Part shown: piece by piece, positions 38,672-49,884 of the stretch
Position numbering within the stretch: the stretch's first letter is position 1
Layout of the letters: each line of letters begins with the position of its first letter
NCBI GenBank assembly: GCA_000507305.1
Contig: DF239288.1
Location: 124,001-188,000, forward strand
Origin: Breviolum minutum Mf 1.05b.01
Lineage: Eukaryota; Sar; Dinophyceae; Suessiales; Symbiodiniaceae
Length of the DNA: 64,000 bases
Direction: 5' to 3'
Translations under genes and position numbers: made by a program
The notes under the pieces: generated by a model
Database searches by the model: none
The model's input: only the letters and a program-made list of their open reading frames with translations
What the model was told of the DNA's origin: nothing

Positions 38672-40708
38672 ATGGCCATGGCAGTGGGGCTTTTGGCCCT
38701 TCCCCTTCCTGTCCTGCCTTCAGAGCCACGAGTCTCGCGAAGAAATGCTCAGAGTCAGAGATCGAGAGGCAGCTTGGGAAATGATCGGAATGATGCTCGC
38801 TGATGCCGATCTTAGGAGGGCAATACTGGTCAATTCAACTCGAAATGGTGTGCTTATGGCCACTATGATTTTTTGAATTGTGATACTAAAGATGCGCTGC
38901 TGAATTTCTAGATCGCTACACCTCACACATGGATTCCAGGCTTAGGTGTTGCTGCTCCTTGCGGTCTCATCGTTTCTACTGCGGCCTTTGACTTCTGCAG
39001 AGGACATGAGTTTGCGTCAACCCCCTTTCATCCTGGCGTGCGAGGTGCAGGTTTTTGTCACATTTCGTCACTTTTGACCCAGGAGTGCGACAGCGGCGGC
39101 GCGTTTCGAACACAGCTGTGCGTTCCACCGTGGTCTCGCCCTTTGGGGAGGCCAGACGTTGTGTTTGTCACGTTTGCTGAATATTATGGAAGTACATGAA
39201 AGTCATGAATAGTTTGAACATGTTTGTTGAATCCAAAATTCAATGGTGATTGCTATGTGGTTGACATTGCTCGGCACATGCCCAAAGCAAGATAGTATAT
39301 TGACACTAATATCTATCATCTATAAACTGTGGTATTGTTTCATCGAATGAGTGCAGAAACAACACTGACAACATGGCTTGAGAGTTTGGCCAGGGGACCA
39401 AAGTGGAAGAAGCACCTGAGAAGGAAGCAGAGACGACCGAGCCCAAGCCGGAGGAGAAACCGAAGCTTCCCTTAACTTGGGACAACGTCCAAGAGGCTCA
39501 CATTGCTGGCTCACCCATTGGAAAATTTATGAGTATATTATGAAAGTTGTTGATGTTTGTTGATGTTTGTTGCCATCATTTTGCCTCATTCGTCATCATT
39601 TGTACTCATTTGTCGTCACAGTGAAACTTTGAATCCTCGGAAGAACTTTCGCCATTCGAAGAGGTCCTAGATGAGTTGCGGCCGTACCTGAAGAGCGATG
39701 GGGGCGACTGTAAGATCTCGGACATCGATGGGCCTGTGGTGAAGTTGGAACTCATGGGAGCCTGCAGTAGTTGCTCAGCATCCTCGACCACCATGAAAAT
39801 GGGCATTGAGAAGCTTGACTTCGAGAAAAGAACATTTTGATGGGGTTTTACTTACCAATGAGTTCATTGAGATTTGTGATGTTTTTAGTATCTATGTATA
39901 TAGTATATAGTTATCTAAAAAAGGCTGGTGCCTGTACCCACCGATCCGGTACAGAAGCGTGATCCCTTGCCCAGCCATATTTTCTTATTTGTCAGGTGGG
40001 ACAAGAAAATCTATGTTTTAGTTTGGCTTCACTTCTTTGACTGAATTCTTCGGATCAATGTCCAACTCTGCAACCAGGAAAACGCTCAAAGAGCGAATTC
40101 CAGAGATCGAGGAGGTGGTGGAAGTCACTCCTGAACAGGAACCGCTCACCTCTGCGGGCGTGGAGGAGGCAAGCAGAAGCCAAAATGAAATGCGACGAAT
40201 TGCAACGAAGACACCTTAGGCTTAGCTATTTGCAATGACGACATCAGACAACATCAACTTTTGGCAGTAAAAAACAAGCAAAACACAACAAAAATCTTCG
40301 TGTAGCCTTCCAGGTGTTGAATGGTATCCGACCTTTTCTGAGTGTCAGCGGTGGATCCATCGAAATCTTCGAGTTGGGAGATGCGGATGACCCGAAGGTG
40401 GTGCTCAAGATGATTGGGCCACCTTTGAAGAGCATGGCAGCAACTTGGCAAGAAACGTTGCTAGGAGTTTAGTGTAGCAGAAACATAGAAGGTTAACGAG
40501 ATTTGGTTTGAAGTTTGGAAACTAGATTTGTTTGTGCCTTTTTGATTCTTTTGGTATTTGCGGCATTTGGACGCTTGCGCCATTGAAATGAGATGCTGGC
40601 TGTGCTGAGGTGAGGGTTGAGGTCCAGAATCGGATCAAGCGCAAGTACCCGGCTGCACAGGAAGTGGCAATTGTAGGCGAAGATGGAAAACCTCCATCCT
40701 CCGCCTGA
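38672..40708 (+). CDS. NFU: Plastid-type NFU (NifU-like) iron-sulfur scaffold protein
   Basis: Carrier that assembles and hands over Fe-S clusters. ATG at 38672 opens a hydrophobic leader ([19 protein letters not shown]) followed by an Arg/Ser-rich stretch, as expected for a dinoflagellate plastid bipartite leader. A hydrophobic exon near 38945 ([19 protein letters not shown]) and an acidic Pro/Glu linker (39386-39530) follow. Domain 1 (about 39640-39825) reads [19 protein letters not shown] and [19 protein letters not shown] and holds the cluster-binding CxxC. It continues [20 protein letters not shown] (40085). Domain 2 (40312 on) reads [20 protein letters not shown] and lacks the CxxC, then [18 protein letters not shown] and TGA at 40706-40708. 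One active and one degenerate NFU domain in tandem is the layout of chloroplast NFU1-3/CnfU. Exon edges are approximate. Confidence 0.88.
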
Positions 40709-40822
40709 AAAGGCTGTGAGCGTCGCCCAGAAACCCTGTTGCTTTGTGTATTGCAATGATGTTGTAATTCACTGATGTTGAGTTGGGGCCAACTGGGTGG
40801 CGCAACATGAGCAAAGACTTTC

Positions 40823-41203
40823 ATGTTCATCCTTGAGCTGCCCTGTTGGGACACTAAGCTTTGCATTTGTTCAACTTTGCATTTTGTGAGGCTAGCTCGG
40901 GGCGGGCTCCAATTTCACGGCCTTGGCAGTGAAGGTGCTGGCCTCTTTCAAAGAGGCTATGCAACTGAATCTCGAACCACTGGCTTTTTCCAGTTGCACA
41001 ATACCCGTGAACCCAGAGGAAAAGAATTCAAGGCGGCTCAACTAACAAAACGGACTCGCACTTATCAACATCTCAATGGTGTGCCAACATGGGCTGATTC
41101 GATTTGTGCCAGATCAGTCAGATCCAACCCAACCCCAGAAGTTGTGAAGCACATCCAGCATCAGCCAACGTTCAGCTCGCTGGCAAAAGCCTTCCTGGCT
41201 TAA
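40823..41203 (+). CDS. Uncertain open reading frame
   Basis: A 126-codon frame with ATG at 40823 and a stop at 41201-41203 follows the NFU gene by about 110 bases. The part after residue 30 is hydrophilic (FKAAQLTKRTRTYQHLNGVP). No domain is recognised and the composition is ordinary. It may be a small gene, NFU 3' UTR, or chance. Strand agrees with neighbours. Confidence 0.25.
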   Translation: MFILELPCWDTKLCICSTLHFVRLARGGLQFHGLGSEGAGLFQRGYATESRTTGFFQLHNTREPRGKEFKAAQLTKRTRTYQHLNGVPTWADSICARSVRSNPTPEVVKHIQHQPTFSSLAKAFLA

Positions 41204-41441
41204 GCATGCTTATAAGCTATTTTTGTCAAGAATTTCCTGCGTTTCAAGTGTTTACGTGATGTTCGCCCCAGATAGATCAGCTGAACAAGGGGAGAAGAAT
41301 TAGAACAGTTAGAAGTATGTTAGAAGTCATTCTGAGAAACAACAGCCTCAATATACAGGTATCATCTAGTATCCATGTTTATCCACGTGTCATCCTGGAA
41401 CGCGCGCTCCAGATGGGATTGTTTCTCTGCACGCGTGCATC

Positions 41442-41852
41442 ATGGCGGATGAGTCCGAAGCCGACAATGGACTCAGAAGCCGTTTGTTGGTGTTGCGCCA
41501 CTAACAGACAGTATTTTGCCATATTTTGCCATCCAAAACCCCCAAAATCCAAAACTCCTCAACCGGAGGAGCAGGGAAAGTGAGAGCGAGACCATCGCCA
41601 CCCTGCGAAGTTTGCCAAAAGCCGGAGTCACGATATCGTGGTGGCCCCAACTGCAATTCTGTTCAGATGGAACGGCACAATAAAACTTATCAAGCATCAA
41701 ACCTTTTTGAAAATACAAGTAGTTTGTAATGTGTAATTATTGTTGCCATTCGTTGGTGGTTATCATTTGAAATAACTTGACGTGGACTGCGACCGAAGGA
41801 TGCCCTGCATGTGAGACACGCAGTTGTTCTGCAGCATGCGTTCAGGCACAAC
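41442..41852 (+). CDS. HIT-type zinc finger protein (ZNHIT/BCD1-like)
   Basis: ATG at 41442 gives MADESEADNGLRSRL. The second exon (about 41582-41632) reads PPCEVCQKPESRYR and the third (41799-41852) reads CPACETRSCSAACVQAQHC. Joining them through a GT donor after 41632 gives the HIT finger pattern C-x2-C ... YRCPxC ... CS-x2-C ... H-C. The form CPxCxTRSCSxxCV is nearest to BCD1/ZNHIT6, which helps assemble box C/D snoRNPs, but other ZNHIT proteins use the same finger. No further BCD1 sequence was found, so the gene may be short, may continue in unseen exons, or may be a remnant. The frame after the finger runs to a stop at 41959. Confidence 0.6.
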
Positions 41853-42095
41853 ATTGCCTTGAAATATTCTGCTTTGAGTTCAATGGAAGTGTGGCGATTT
41901 TAGTCTCAATGGATCTCAATGGCAGTTTTTGGGGTAAAGTATCCCAGCGCAAGCTGTGAAAGATACTTCTGACATCTTGTGACTGTGATCATGACAGACC
42001 ACTTGATCAACTTCATGATCATGTCACGGGCCCACGGGCTGTCAACCGCATTGGCTCAGTTTGTGTTACGTTTGATTTGAAAGCTGACAAAGTGC

Positions 42096-42806
42096 CATGG
42101 ATGAAGCTGACAAAGCCGCTATAGCTGCAGCACTGCAGGACTCGTGGAGTCTGCTTGGTTTGCTTTCTCCCTTTTTTTGCTTTGCGGTTTGGATTTGTTT
42201 CTTACTTGTCTTGAATCATTTTTGAGCATTTGGTGCCAGCATTAGCATTGATATGAAAACTAAAAAACAGATGAACGTGATATGAGATGCACCTGACATG
42301 TATGATATCCGCATGGCTCGCACCTAATAACTGTTAATTATTTATAAAATCATAATAAGTGACGTGCTGTGAATTGACGGAGCTTTTAGTTTCCCAAGGA
42401 GTTGGGTGAAGACTTTGATCCAGATGCTGGATTTCAAGTCGTGCCCTTGACCGAATGCCCTCATGTCACAGAGCTCCCCGCCTGGGAAATTTCGATGAAA
42501 GCACGGTGTTCGGTTTGCAAAGAAGATGAAGTATGGATATGTGGAACGTGCGGTCAAATTTTGTGCTCCCGCTACAAGAATCAGCATATGCTGGCACATG
42601 CACAGGAGCACGATCATTCTGTCGGTTTGTCATTTTCGGATCTCTCGTTCTGGTGCTTCAAATGCAATGCATATTTGGATGTTTTTGCCATTCCAGAGCT
42701 CCACTCCTTATATCGAGCTGCTCATGTCGCAAAGTTCGGCGATCAGCCTTGTCTTCCAAGTCCGGTATCAGAAGCTGGAGCAGGAGCTGCCAGCTCCTCC
42801 GGATAA
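42096..42806 (+). CDS. ZnF-UBP (HDAC6/USP-type) ubiquitin-binding protein
   Basis: Two exons. ATG at 42096 gives MDEADKAAIAAALQ and the exon probably ends with a GA donor near 42138. Exon 2 (42399-42806) reads ELGEDFDPDAGFQVVPLTEC and then the finger: CPHV, CSVCKEDEVWICGTCGQ, CSRYKNQHMLAHAQEH, HSVGLSFSDLSFWCFKC. All zinc ligands of a ZnF-UBP domain are present, with the SRY arginine that contacts the ubiquitin C-terminus and the GLSFSDLSFWC strand. Such domains bind the free C-terminal Gly-Gly of ubiquitin. No deacetylase or protease domain is attached: the protein is about 150 residues with a short Ser/Ala/Gly tail and TAA at 42804-42806. It is probably a small ubiquitin-sensing adaptor. The family call is firm; the role is inferred. 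Confidence 0.85.
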
Positions 42807-43156
42807 AACAATGGCACCGGTACCATCCTAGTAACATCTGACAAATTGCAACTGTTCATTGGCCATGGTCATTTAAAAAAGGGGTTGGCAGCATGCCTGA
42901 AAATAAGAGCGCGATGGTCAAATCTCACAGTGGTCAACCTTGGTGTGCTTGCGGGATGGAATTCGTGATAGCCAGGCGCATAAGCAGCAATCAGGTTGCA
43001 CAGGGAAGCGGCCTCGAACCGAGCGAGTGGCACCGTTAAATGCCTTCACAGACCATGTCAGGGCCTTGGCGCTTGAAGGATTCAGATTCAGATAGCATAT
43101 GATTAGCATATTGATATTGATGCATATGGCATATGGCATACTTCCGTACATTGACA

Positions 43157-43348
43157 CTATCCAGTGACTTGGAGACATGGCTGAGAGACAAGTCGCTGCA
43201 CCAGGTCCTTCTCCGGGATTTTGGACTTCTGGAGGAGGTCGATGCAGCCGTTGACCGAGCTGACCGAGATTTGCGAATCCGTGATGAGGACAGGGGACTC
43301 GAAGCCGACGCGAAGCCTTTTCAACATCGACAAACATCAAAGCCGTAA
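43157..43348 (+). CDS. Exon of unassigned gene
   Basis: The + frame reads LETWLRDKSLHQVLLRDFGL followed by LEEVDAAVDRADRDLRIRDE and stops at 43346-43348. It is acidic and helical with regular leucines. The antisense frame is also open but has a less protein-like composition. No family recognised. It may be the first visible exon of the gene whose later exons lie at 44250-45543. Confidence 0.3.
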   Translation, partial: LSSDLETWLRDKSLHQVLLRDFGLLEEVDAAVDRADRDLRIRDEDRGLEADAKPFQHRQTSKP

Positions 43349-43759
43349 CAAGAATCATCACATTTTTTACATATAGTGAATATTATATAACCGTGTTGTT
43401 CCAAATTTTAATAAGTCACCGGCCATGTTTTTGTGATTTTTTTTGGGCCCATTTGTTGGAGAGGAGATGAGACTATATCAGCCGAGGCTTGGGATACAAC
43501 AAACGACTGGACTCACAAGTAACCCTGTGAATTGAGTCGTTGTTTGAGGCGTCACAAGCAACGCATTCAGCTGGCACGAGCCTGTGCAGCGCCAGAGAGG
43601 CAAACGAGGTGCTGTTGTCGGATGTGAAGGCATGTGAAGGCTACAGTTTGCCATAAATGAAAGGTTATTGATTATTGCATTGCCATTTCTAGGATGCTTC
43701 AATTTTCACTGAAACCCTACAGCCTTGGGATGGAACCCATGAAATTCCAGGCTGATCTT

Positions 43760-45543
43760 AGCACCTTTTGCCATGTCCATCGCCCGGGAGAATAGCTCCA
43801 AGGTGGTGGATGGAGGAAAAGGTCATCGAAAAGGCACCGATGCACGCTATGTCATCGAAATCAGCATTGGAAGTTCATCCACTCAATTTAGTTTCGTTTT
43901 CCTGAACCAGTCAGGGAAAGGAAAGGGAGGAAAGAAAGGCGAGGGAGATGGTGTTTCTTTACCATGATTCTGTCCAAGCAAATGTGGCTGTGTAGATGTT
44001 GTATGAGACGGCTAGGCAATTCTAAGCCCGGATACATCTCTTGGCGGGTGGATTGGCATTTTGGTGAGAGCAACCAAGTTCTCACGGTGCCTGGGCCATG
44101 AATTGAACTGGATTTCCTTAAGAAGAATGCCATGAGTCATATGTTGATACGAATTAGATTAGACGAGTGTGTGAATAAATAAGAGGCTCTCAAAGAATTG
44201 GCACAGAATTGGCGTTTGAAACCAGCTGCCCAGTAGAATATTTATTCAGTGTGAGGGTGTTCATCATCCATGCATTTCTGCGAGATGCGTTGGAGTTTGG
44301 AGCGGCCAGAGCTGCCCAGGAAAGATCTCTGCCAGAGCACGAAGTCGTTGGCCAGGTTTTGGCTGCAGCCTCGGTATTTGCAAAGACATGACATCAATTG
44401 ACGTCACAATACATCGCATGACCGATGCACGGCCAAGGAAAAGTTCTTAAACAACTCTTTGCCAAGAGGACCCACAAAGCATTTGCTTGTCCCGTTCTCC
44501 CAGCTCGATTAGTAGAAACATGCATCACGTTTGGAGAAGCCCTTCCGTAGAAGCTATGCAAGGTACGCAGAGATGGGAGCTGACAAACTGGAGGCCACCG
44601 TTTCCACATCTGACAAGTCCTTACATGACCTGCAATGTCTTCAAAGTAGGACCAACTGGTTTCGCTTTGCAGGTCTTCCTCCACCAGCCACCACGCACCA
44701 ACGAGAATCTGGCAAAGTTCTCCGAGAAGGAGTCCAGCATATGGCTTAATCTTAGGGTCTGGCTTAGTTTTTGATGGATGATTCACACGCAACATCCATC
44801 TGTGCGCATAGACAGAAGAGCCTCTTCCGAGTCAACGCAATTTTGTTGTGCAAACACTACAAGACATGACAATTTGCCCTCCATAAACAGTGCATATTAT
44901 AATTCAATGCGGCTTCTATCCTTTTTCTATCCTTTTTCTTTATCCTTCCCTTGAGGTGAACCTGAGTCGGAGGTGGAGTCTCCAGCCAAGGAGTCTCCCG
45001 TGAAGAGGTCCATGGGATCATATGGGACCGAATGCGGCAATCATTCGTCAACGCTGCAGCGATGTAGGCCACCTTTGCCACCTCCACCTCCACCTCCAGC
45101 TGCTCCAGCACTACCGCATTCTTTGCTGAGTGCCCCAAGTGACTGCGATTTATGCATAGAGAAGGTAAGGAGATGTCATGTGAGCAGAAACCCCCCCAAA
45201 AAAAAAACATGATTAAAACTTAAAACAATCTGAGGTGCTCCTTGGAGACGTCCAGCTCTCGAGGAGGACAGAAGTTTCCATTGTGCCATTGATGTGCAAC
45301 ATGTTTTTGAGCTCAAGTGAGGACATTGATGCGTCGGAGTCCGAAGAGGAGAGTGAGGAAAAAGACGAGAAAGATGAAGCCGAGCAGAAAGCAGAAATTG
45401 ATCCATGCATCGAGTACATTCCTTATATCAGGCCTGCAGTGCCCTTTGCCATTTGCCAGCCGCGCCTCCATGCGATTGATTTTCTTTCGGAAACTCGACA
45501 TGAGCCAGGCTTGACAAGTCTAGAACTCTTCGCGAAAATCTGA
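43760..45543 (+). CDS. Hypothetical protein with poly-proline and acidic regions
   Basis: I do not recognise the family. Coding-like stretches on the + strand: about 43773-43860 (SIARENSSKVVDGGKGHRKG), about 44265-44380 (LRDALEFGAARAAQERSLPE then HEVVGQVLAAAS), about 44957-45165 (PESEVESPAKESPVKRSMGS followed by a run of ten or so prolines and then SDCDLCIEK), and about 45250-45543 (SSSEDIDASESEEESEEKDE then PCIEYIPYIRPAVPFAICQP and a stop). The pieces share strand and spacing, so one multi-exon gene is likely. It would be largely disordered, with a proline tract that could bind SH3/WW domains or profilin. Joins are inferred. Confidence 0.4.
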
Positions 45544-45838
45544 TGGACAGAGCCATCGTAGAATACCCGGTGCTGCATGTAGCACTTCCCCAGGACAGAC
45601 TTGGGGCAATGTTTCATGTTTTCGCAGGCCAACATGCATGATATATAATGATATCATGTATGCTTAAAATTAGATGGTTTGCGTTTACGTATGAATTTGT
45701 ACGCATGCGATGTAGCCCTAGGGGCCGGTAGAGTCGGTGATAAGTCTTTCAAATTGTTATGATATGTAGTGATTGTTAGCTGGTTGAATGATTGACTTAA
45801 AAACTGCACAACTGCACACGACTGTGCAACTCTTGGAC

Positions 45839-47713
45839 ATGTCAACCACGATGGCTGCAAAGGAGCTGAATCGCTTTATCGAAGCTGGAGGGGTGGGATA
45901 AAAGTGGTGATGGTGACTTGAGGTCATTGATAAGTGGTTTAGTGGCCTGGCCTCACAATATGGGGCAAACATGCTGCAAATGGGATCCAAGTTGATTCCA
46001 GCAAATGACATGCCCTTTCCCTGGCCATTTTCTCAAGTGGAATTTGGATGTTTCAGGGGGGCAGGTGGAACGATGGCGCAAAAGTGGGAACAATCTCTCA
46101 AGGCCTCTCTCAATTGAAACTCCCTCATCTTCATGTATTTTCCAGTTGTTTAGGCGTGTGCCTTCCGCAAATTCAAATCAACAGACCATGGGGAAGATAT
46201 TTCATAACTGATTCGTGTGATTCATATGGAAGCACAATTAGTTCTCATCCTTCCAGTGCCAGCCAGTAGCGCACCTAAGATGACCCATGTCACCCGGTGG
46301 AGCAGCAGCGATGTGGCAGACTGGTTGGAGCAATGCTTGCACCTTCCCGGTGATGGCTTTCGTCAAGCAGAGATCGATGGGATCACATTACTTCAACTGG
46401 ATGACCAGCAACTAAGCTCACTAGGCTTGCAAGATGCCCAAATTACCCGATTGCAAAGCCACGTCTCAGCATTCCATGCGTGCAAAGCTCGTCAAAAACG
46501 AAATCCATCAAATCCACTTCCACATCAGGAGGCTCACAAGGATCACAAGGCTCAGGCTCGCTTATTTGAAGCTCCAGACTCTGAAGCCAAGGTGCGTAGT
46601 TCCAGTTTAGGAAGTCAAACACGTGAGCCACGTCCGCGTGAAGCTCGTGCTCCATCGCCCCCATGTGCAGCTCATGAGCTGATGGAGTTCACGCGACAAA
46701 TCCGACAGATTGAGGTGGAGAAGGAAATGGCTAAGATCCTCCAGGCAAGCAGATCAAGCAGATCTTCCAGAAAACCCAAGAGAACACCCAGAGCATCCAA
46801 GCCACAGTGCCCACAAGAGAAAAAAGAGTTGGTTGATTTGGTTGATGAGACTCCAATTCCTCAGATTCCTCAGATTCCAGATTTCTCAAAAGTGCCAAGG
46901 GAGCGAGGAACACCACGAGTTGAGAGAATGCCTTGTTTCGTGCCTCTCAAGCGAGGGCAGGAGTGGCACAACAAGTTCCATGTCAAAAGCCGACCATCGT
47001 CGACGCCCAGTCGCTCCAGTCGTCCCACCCTACCTATCCGACCACCCTCCACTCCAGCTCAGCGGGCTGCAACTCTGAGGGCAATGGCGCAGGAAGCTGC
47101 TTCCTTTCCCAAACATCCAGAAGATGTTGAAAGACTTGAAAGACAAGAAAAAGCTTGGAACCAGGAGGAACTGACGGAGCTTATACCAATGGCTTTGAAA
47201 CTTGTTGAAGCGGCAATGGGAAGGCATTCCGAACTTCCAGTAGAAAGTCCAGGCAATTTGAATGATCCCAAGGATGCGTTCAAAGTGTTGGCAGAATTGT
47301 CGCAGGGTTTGGATGGCTCAGAGCTTCAAATAGCTCAGGAAGATGCAGAAGAATCTTGGCGTCGACCTTCAACTGCCCAACTTGAAGGGCTCCCAGTGTC
47401 AGAGGCACAGGACGAGACCAGGACAGAGACCTTCGGGACAACAACAGTGACTCCCACATCCGTTTCCATGAGCCCAGGCAGAGTGTCTAGTTGGGCAAGG
47501 ATTGGTGGAGCACTCAAAGAGTGTTCAAGCTCAGCTGACTCGTCAGCTGGTTGCCACCGGCCCGCTTCGGAGCAAGCCGTCACGTCTCGAAAATCTCATG
47601 GCTCTCAGTCTGTCCCGAAGGGCTTCAGGTTCAGCAAAGTCGCCCGTAAGGAAGTCCGCTCGGTATCGCCCTGTACTGGAGATTACACACCTCGCTTTCG
47701 CCATCACATCCCA
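45839..47713 (+). CDS. SAM-domain protein with long disordered tail
   Basis: ATG at 45839 gives MSTTMAAKELNRFIEAGG as a likely first exon. A small exon near 46059 may follow. The main exon (from about 46230) carries a sterile alpha motif at about 46285-46480: VTRWSSSDVADWLEQCLHLP, then FRQAEIDGITLLQLDDQQLS and LGLQDAQITRLQSHV. This holds the conserved W, the helix 3-4 turn and the end helix. SAM domains form homo- or hetero-oligomers. The next 400 residues are Ser/Arg/Pro-rich (RSSRSSRKPKRTPRASKPQ), acidic in places, and look disordered. The exon probably ends at a CAG/GTGGGA donor at 47714, although the frame stays open to 47920. At about 1.5 kb this is the longest single exon in the window besides the FnIII gene. 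Confidence 0.75.
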
Positions 47714-47771
47714 GGTGGGACCTTTCCAACTGCATCGCGCTGGCCTGACGTTGAAAAAAACAAGGCAACAA

Positions 47772-47812
47772 CATGCACACATATGCACACATATGCACAC
47801 AACACACATGTG
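47772..47812. repeat. CACATATG/CACA short repeat
   Basis: Three copies of the unit GCACACATAT followed by CACA steps, just after the likely donor of the SAM exon. Confidence 0.7.
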
Positions 47813-48105
47813 CACGCAATGAAACCTCCACATGCTTTATACTTTGTACATTGTAACGAGCTTGTATACATGCTTCATATGTCCAAGATGTTGATGTATG
47901 AATGTATGATCAGTTTTTGATTTCGCACAACCTTGGTGACCTGGTTGGATGTTTTCTGCAGCTTGCTACACTGGGGAGACATGAGACATGCTTCCCATGA
48001 GGCGGAGAAAGTGAATCATGGACTCATGGATAGCTTCACATGCAACGGTAACATGATACGCATGTCACACATGATACATCATCACTTTTTCACAACAGTG
48101 AGTCA

Positions 48106-48900
48106 GTGAGCTTCAGTCTGAAAAAGTTGCATAAAAAGGATCCAAAAGGTGCAATCAAAGTCCAGCTTGAAATTTTGCACCTCGACAATGGCATCCCTGC
48201 CTTTGCGCCGGGACCTGTCTGCTCGGCCCAGCCGTTCCATCCGTCCACAGGCGGCCCACTGCAAGTGTATGAAGTTGATGTTTTAGCGAAGCAGTGAAGA
48301 AAAGAAACAAATGGAATCATATGATGTATTATATCCTGTAATTCTGAGTATGATTTGATTTCCCTTCCAAATCTTACCGCCATTTTGAGTTTTTGCTGCA
48401 AGAATCCAATTCAAAGCAAAGTCGCAAACAGTGTGCTTCGCAAGACTCTACACATCCTCACATCAAAAGAATCAAACACACAAAGCCATCATTTCAGAGG
48501 CACCGGAAACACGCTCGAGGAGTGCAAGCCTGAGACAGAAATGATTTTGGTGACGTGTCTGAGCCCCTGATATCAAATTCACATCTTTCTTCAGACTTTC
48601 TCAAGGCCACGATGTGAAGAGGTGAGGAAGCCTGGTTCGACTTTGCCTTCAATCAGCAATCTCATGGTGAGTGATATCGAGTGATTTACGATGTGCTTCC
48701 TACACTAAAGGCCTTCACAATATTTCCATGTATATCCATGTATATCCGTTCCAAATCCGTCTTAGGATTTTGATGTGGTAAGATGAAAGGCTCAGGTTGT
48801 GAAAGGGCTGGATATGCTTTTACCAGGCTACCACCTGTGGCACGCAAAGACAAAGATGCACCCAGCGGTGCGGCCCTATGAGATTCCATGAATTGCATTC
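48106..48900 (+). CDS. Unassigned exons upstream of the DsbA-like gene
   Basis: A + frame stretch at about 48106-48297 reads LKKLHKKDPKGAIKVQLEIL then HLDNGIPAFAPGPVCSAQPF. A second at about 48490-48570 reads GTGNTLEECKPETEMILVTC. A third near 48825-48890 ends HPAVRPYEIP and a stop. No family is recognised. They may be further exons of the SAM gene or a small gene of their own. Confidence 0.3.
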
Positions 48901-49065
48901 TTTGTCACGCATTAAAAACTGTTAAATTTAGATCTGATTAGATGTGACTGCGACATGATTGACACTTTTAGGCATGCCTTGCCTGTACCACCTTTCAGTT
49001 GCAAGTCGCAAACGTGCATTCTGCATCACATGCTGGTGATTTGGCTCAGTCTCTCGACGGACGTG

Positions 49066-49830
49066 ATGGCCAAACTCCTGGCTGTGGGTGTTTCTGTTTT
49101 TTGCCTCTGGACTCAGCTGGCCCCATTGGTTCAGTTGGCTCCTGCTTTTGTAGGACGATGGCAAAATACACGGCATAGCCGGTATAGGGGAGCATGTGAT
49201 GCGAGTAAGATTGAGGTGTCAGTCTTCAGTGACCTTGCCTGACCCTGGTGTTATATTGGAATGAAAAATTTGGACGCTGCTGTTGACAAGTTTGGAAAGG
49301 AGCGTGTGGAAGTAACTTGGCTTCCGTATATCATTGATCCTGGTACCGCAGCTGGTGGTGAAGAATATCTAGCCTACAACAAGAGACGCTGGGGCAGTGA
49401 TGGCTGGACATATTCATTGAAAGAACAAGGCCGAAGAGTTGGAGCTCCATTTGAGAACTGGAAATGGTGGCCAAACACTTTGAAAGCTCACTGCTTAGTT
49501 CATCTAGCACAAACAAAAGGTATCGCTTCAGCTACCGTTAAGGCAGCTTTATTTGAAGCCCTTTACGAACAAGGTGCCAACCTCTCCAGTCCTAAGGTTT
49601 TGTCCCAAATCGCCCAGAAACTCGGCCTTTCGGAGATGGAAGTCATGGAATATTTGGAATCGGGCAAAGGCGAACAGGAAGTCTTACAACTGGTACGTGC
49701 TGGCCAGGACGTCGTCCAAGGGGGTGTTCCATTTTTCATAGTCCGAGGGGCTGGGCAGCCATTAGGATTTTCTGGGGCCCAGCCATCCGAGCAGCTCGTA
49801 AAGATCTTGGAAAAGGCCAGCGAAGAGTAG
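49066..49830 (+). CDS. DsbA/FrnE-type thiol oxidoreductase, candidate selenoprotein
   Basis: Thioredoxin-fold oxidoreductase of the DsbA FrnE subgroup, intronless over the domain. ATG at 49066; TAG at 49828-49830; 254 residues if the internal TGA is read. Leader: MAKLLAVGVSVFCLWTQLAP then LAPAFVGRWQNTRHSRYRG, a signal peptide followed by an F-V-containing basic stretch, as in dinoflagellate plastid leaders. The active site reads VFSDLA-TGA-PWCYIGMKNL. TGA at 49240-49242 (codon 59) sits exactly where the family has the first Cys of CPWC, and the frame continues unbroken on both sides. The rest matches FrnE: a helical insert (AHCLVHLAQTKGIASATVKA), then LGLSEMEVMEYLES and the cis-Pro loop GGVPFFIV, ending LVKILEKASEE. 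Reading TGA as selenocysteine gives UPWC. Two weak alternatives are a TGC-to-TGA nonsense mutation or a base error. A canonical SECIS was not identified in the next 300 bases. Confidence 0.88.
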
Positions 49831-49884
49831 AGGAAATTAGTTCACCCACTCTTGCGCGACCTTACTGAAAATCAGAAGGATGAA

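Noticed and set aside
49037..49050. GATTTGGCTCAG upstream of the DsbA-like ATG as a relic spliced leader
   Set aside because: It shares only about ten bases with the end of the dinoflagellate spliced leader, and similar GGCTCA strings occur elsewhere (28370, 31762, 59830), so it is not distinctive.
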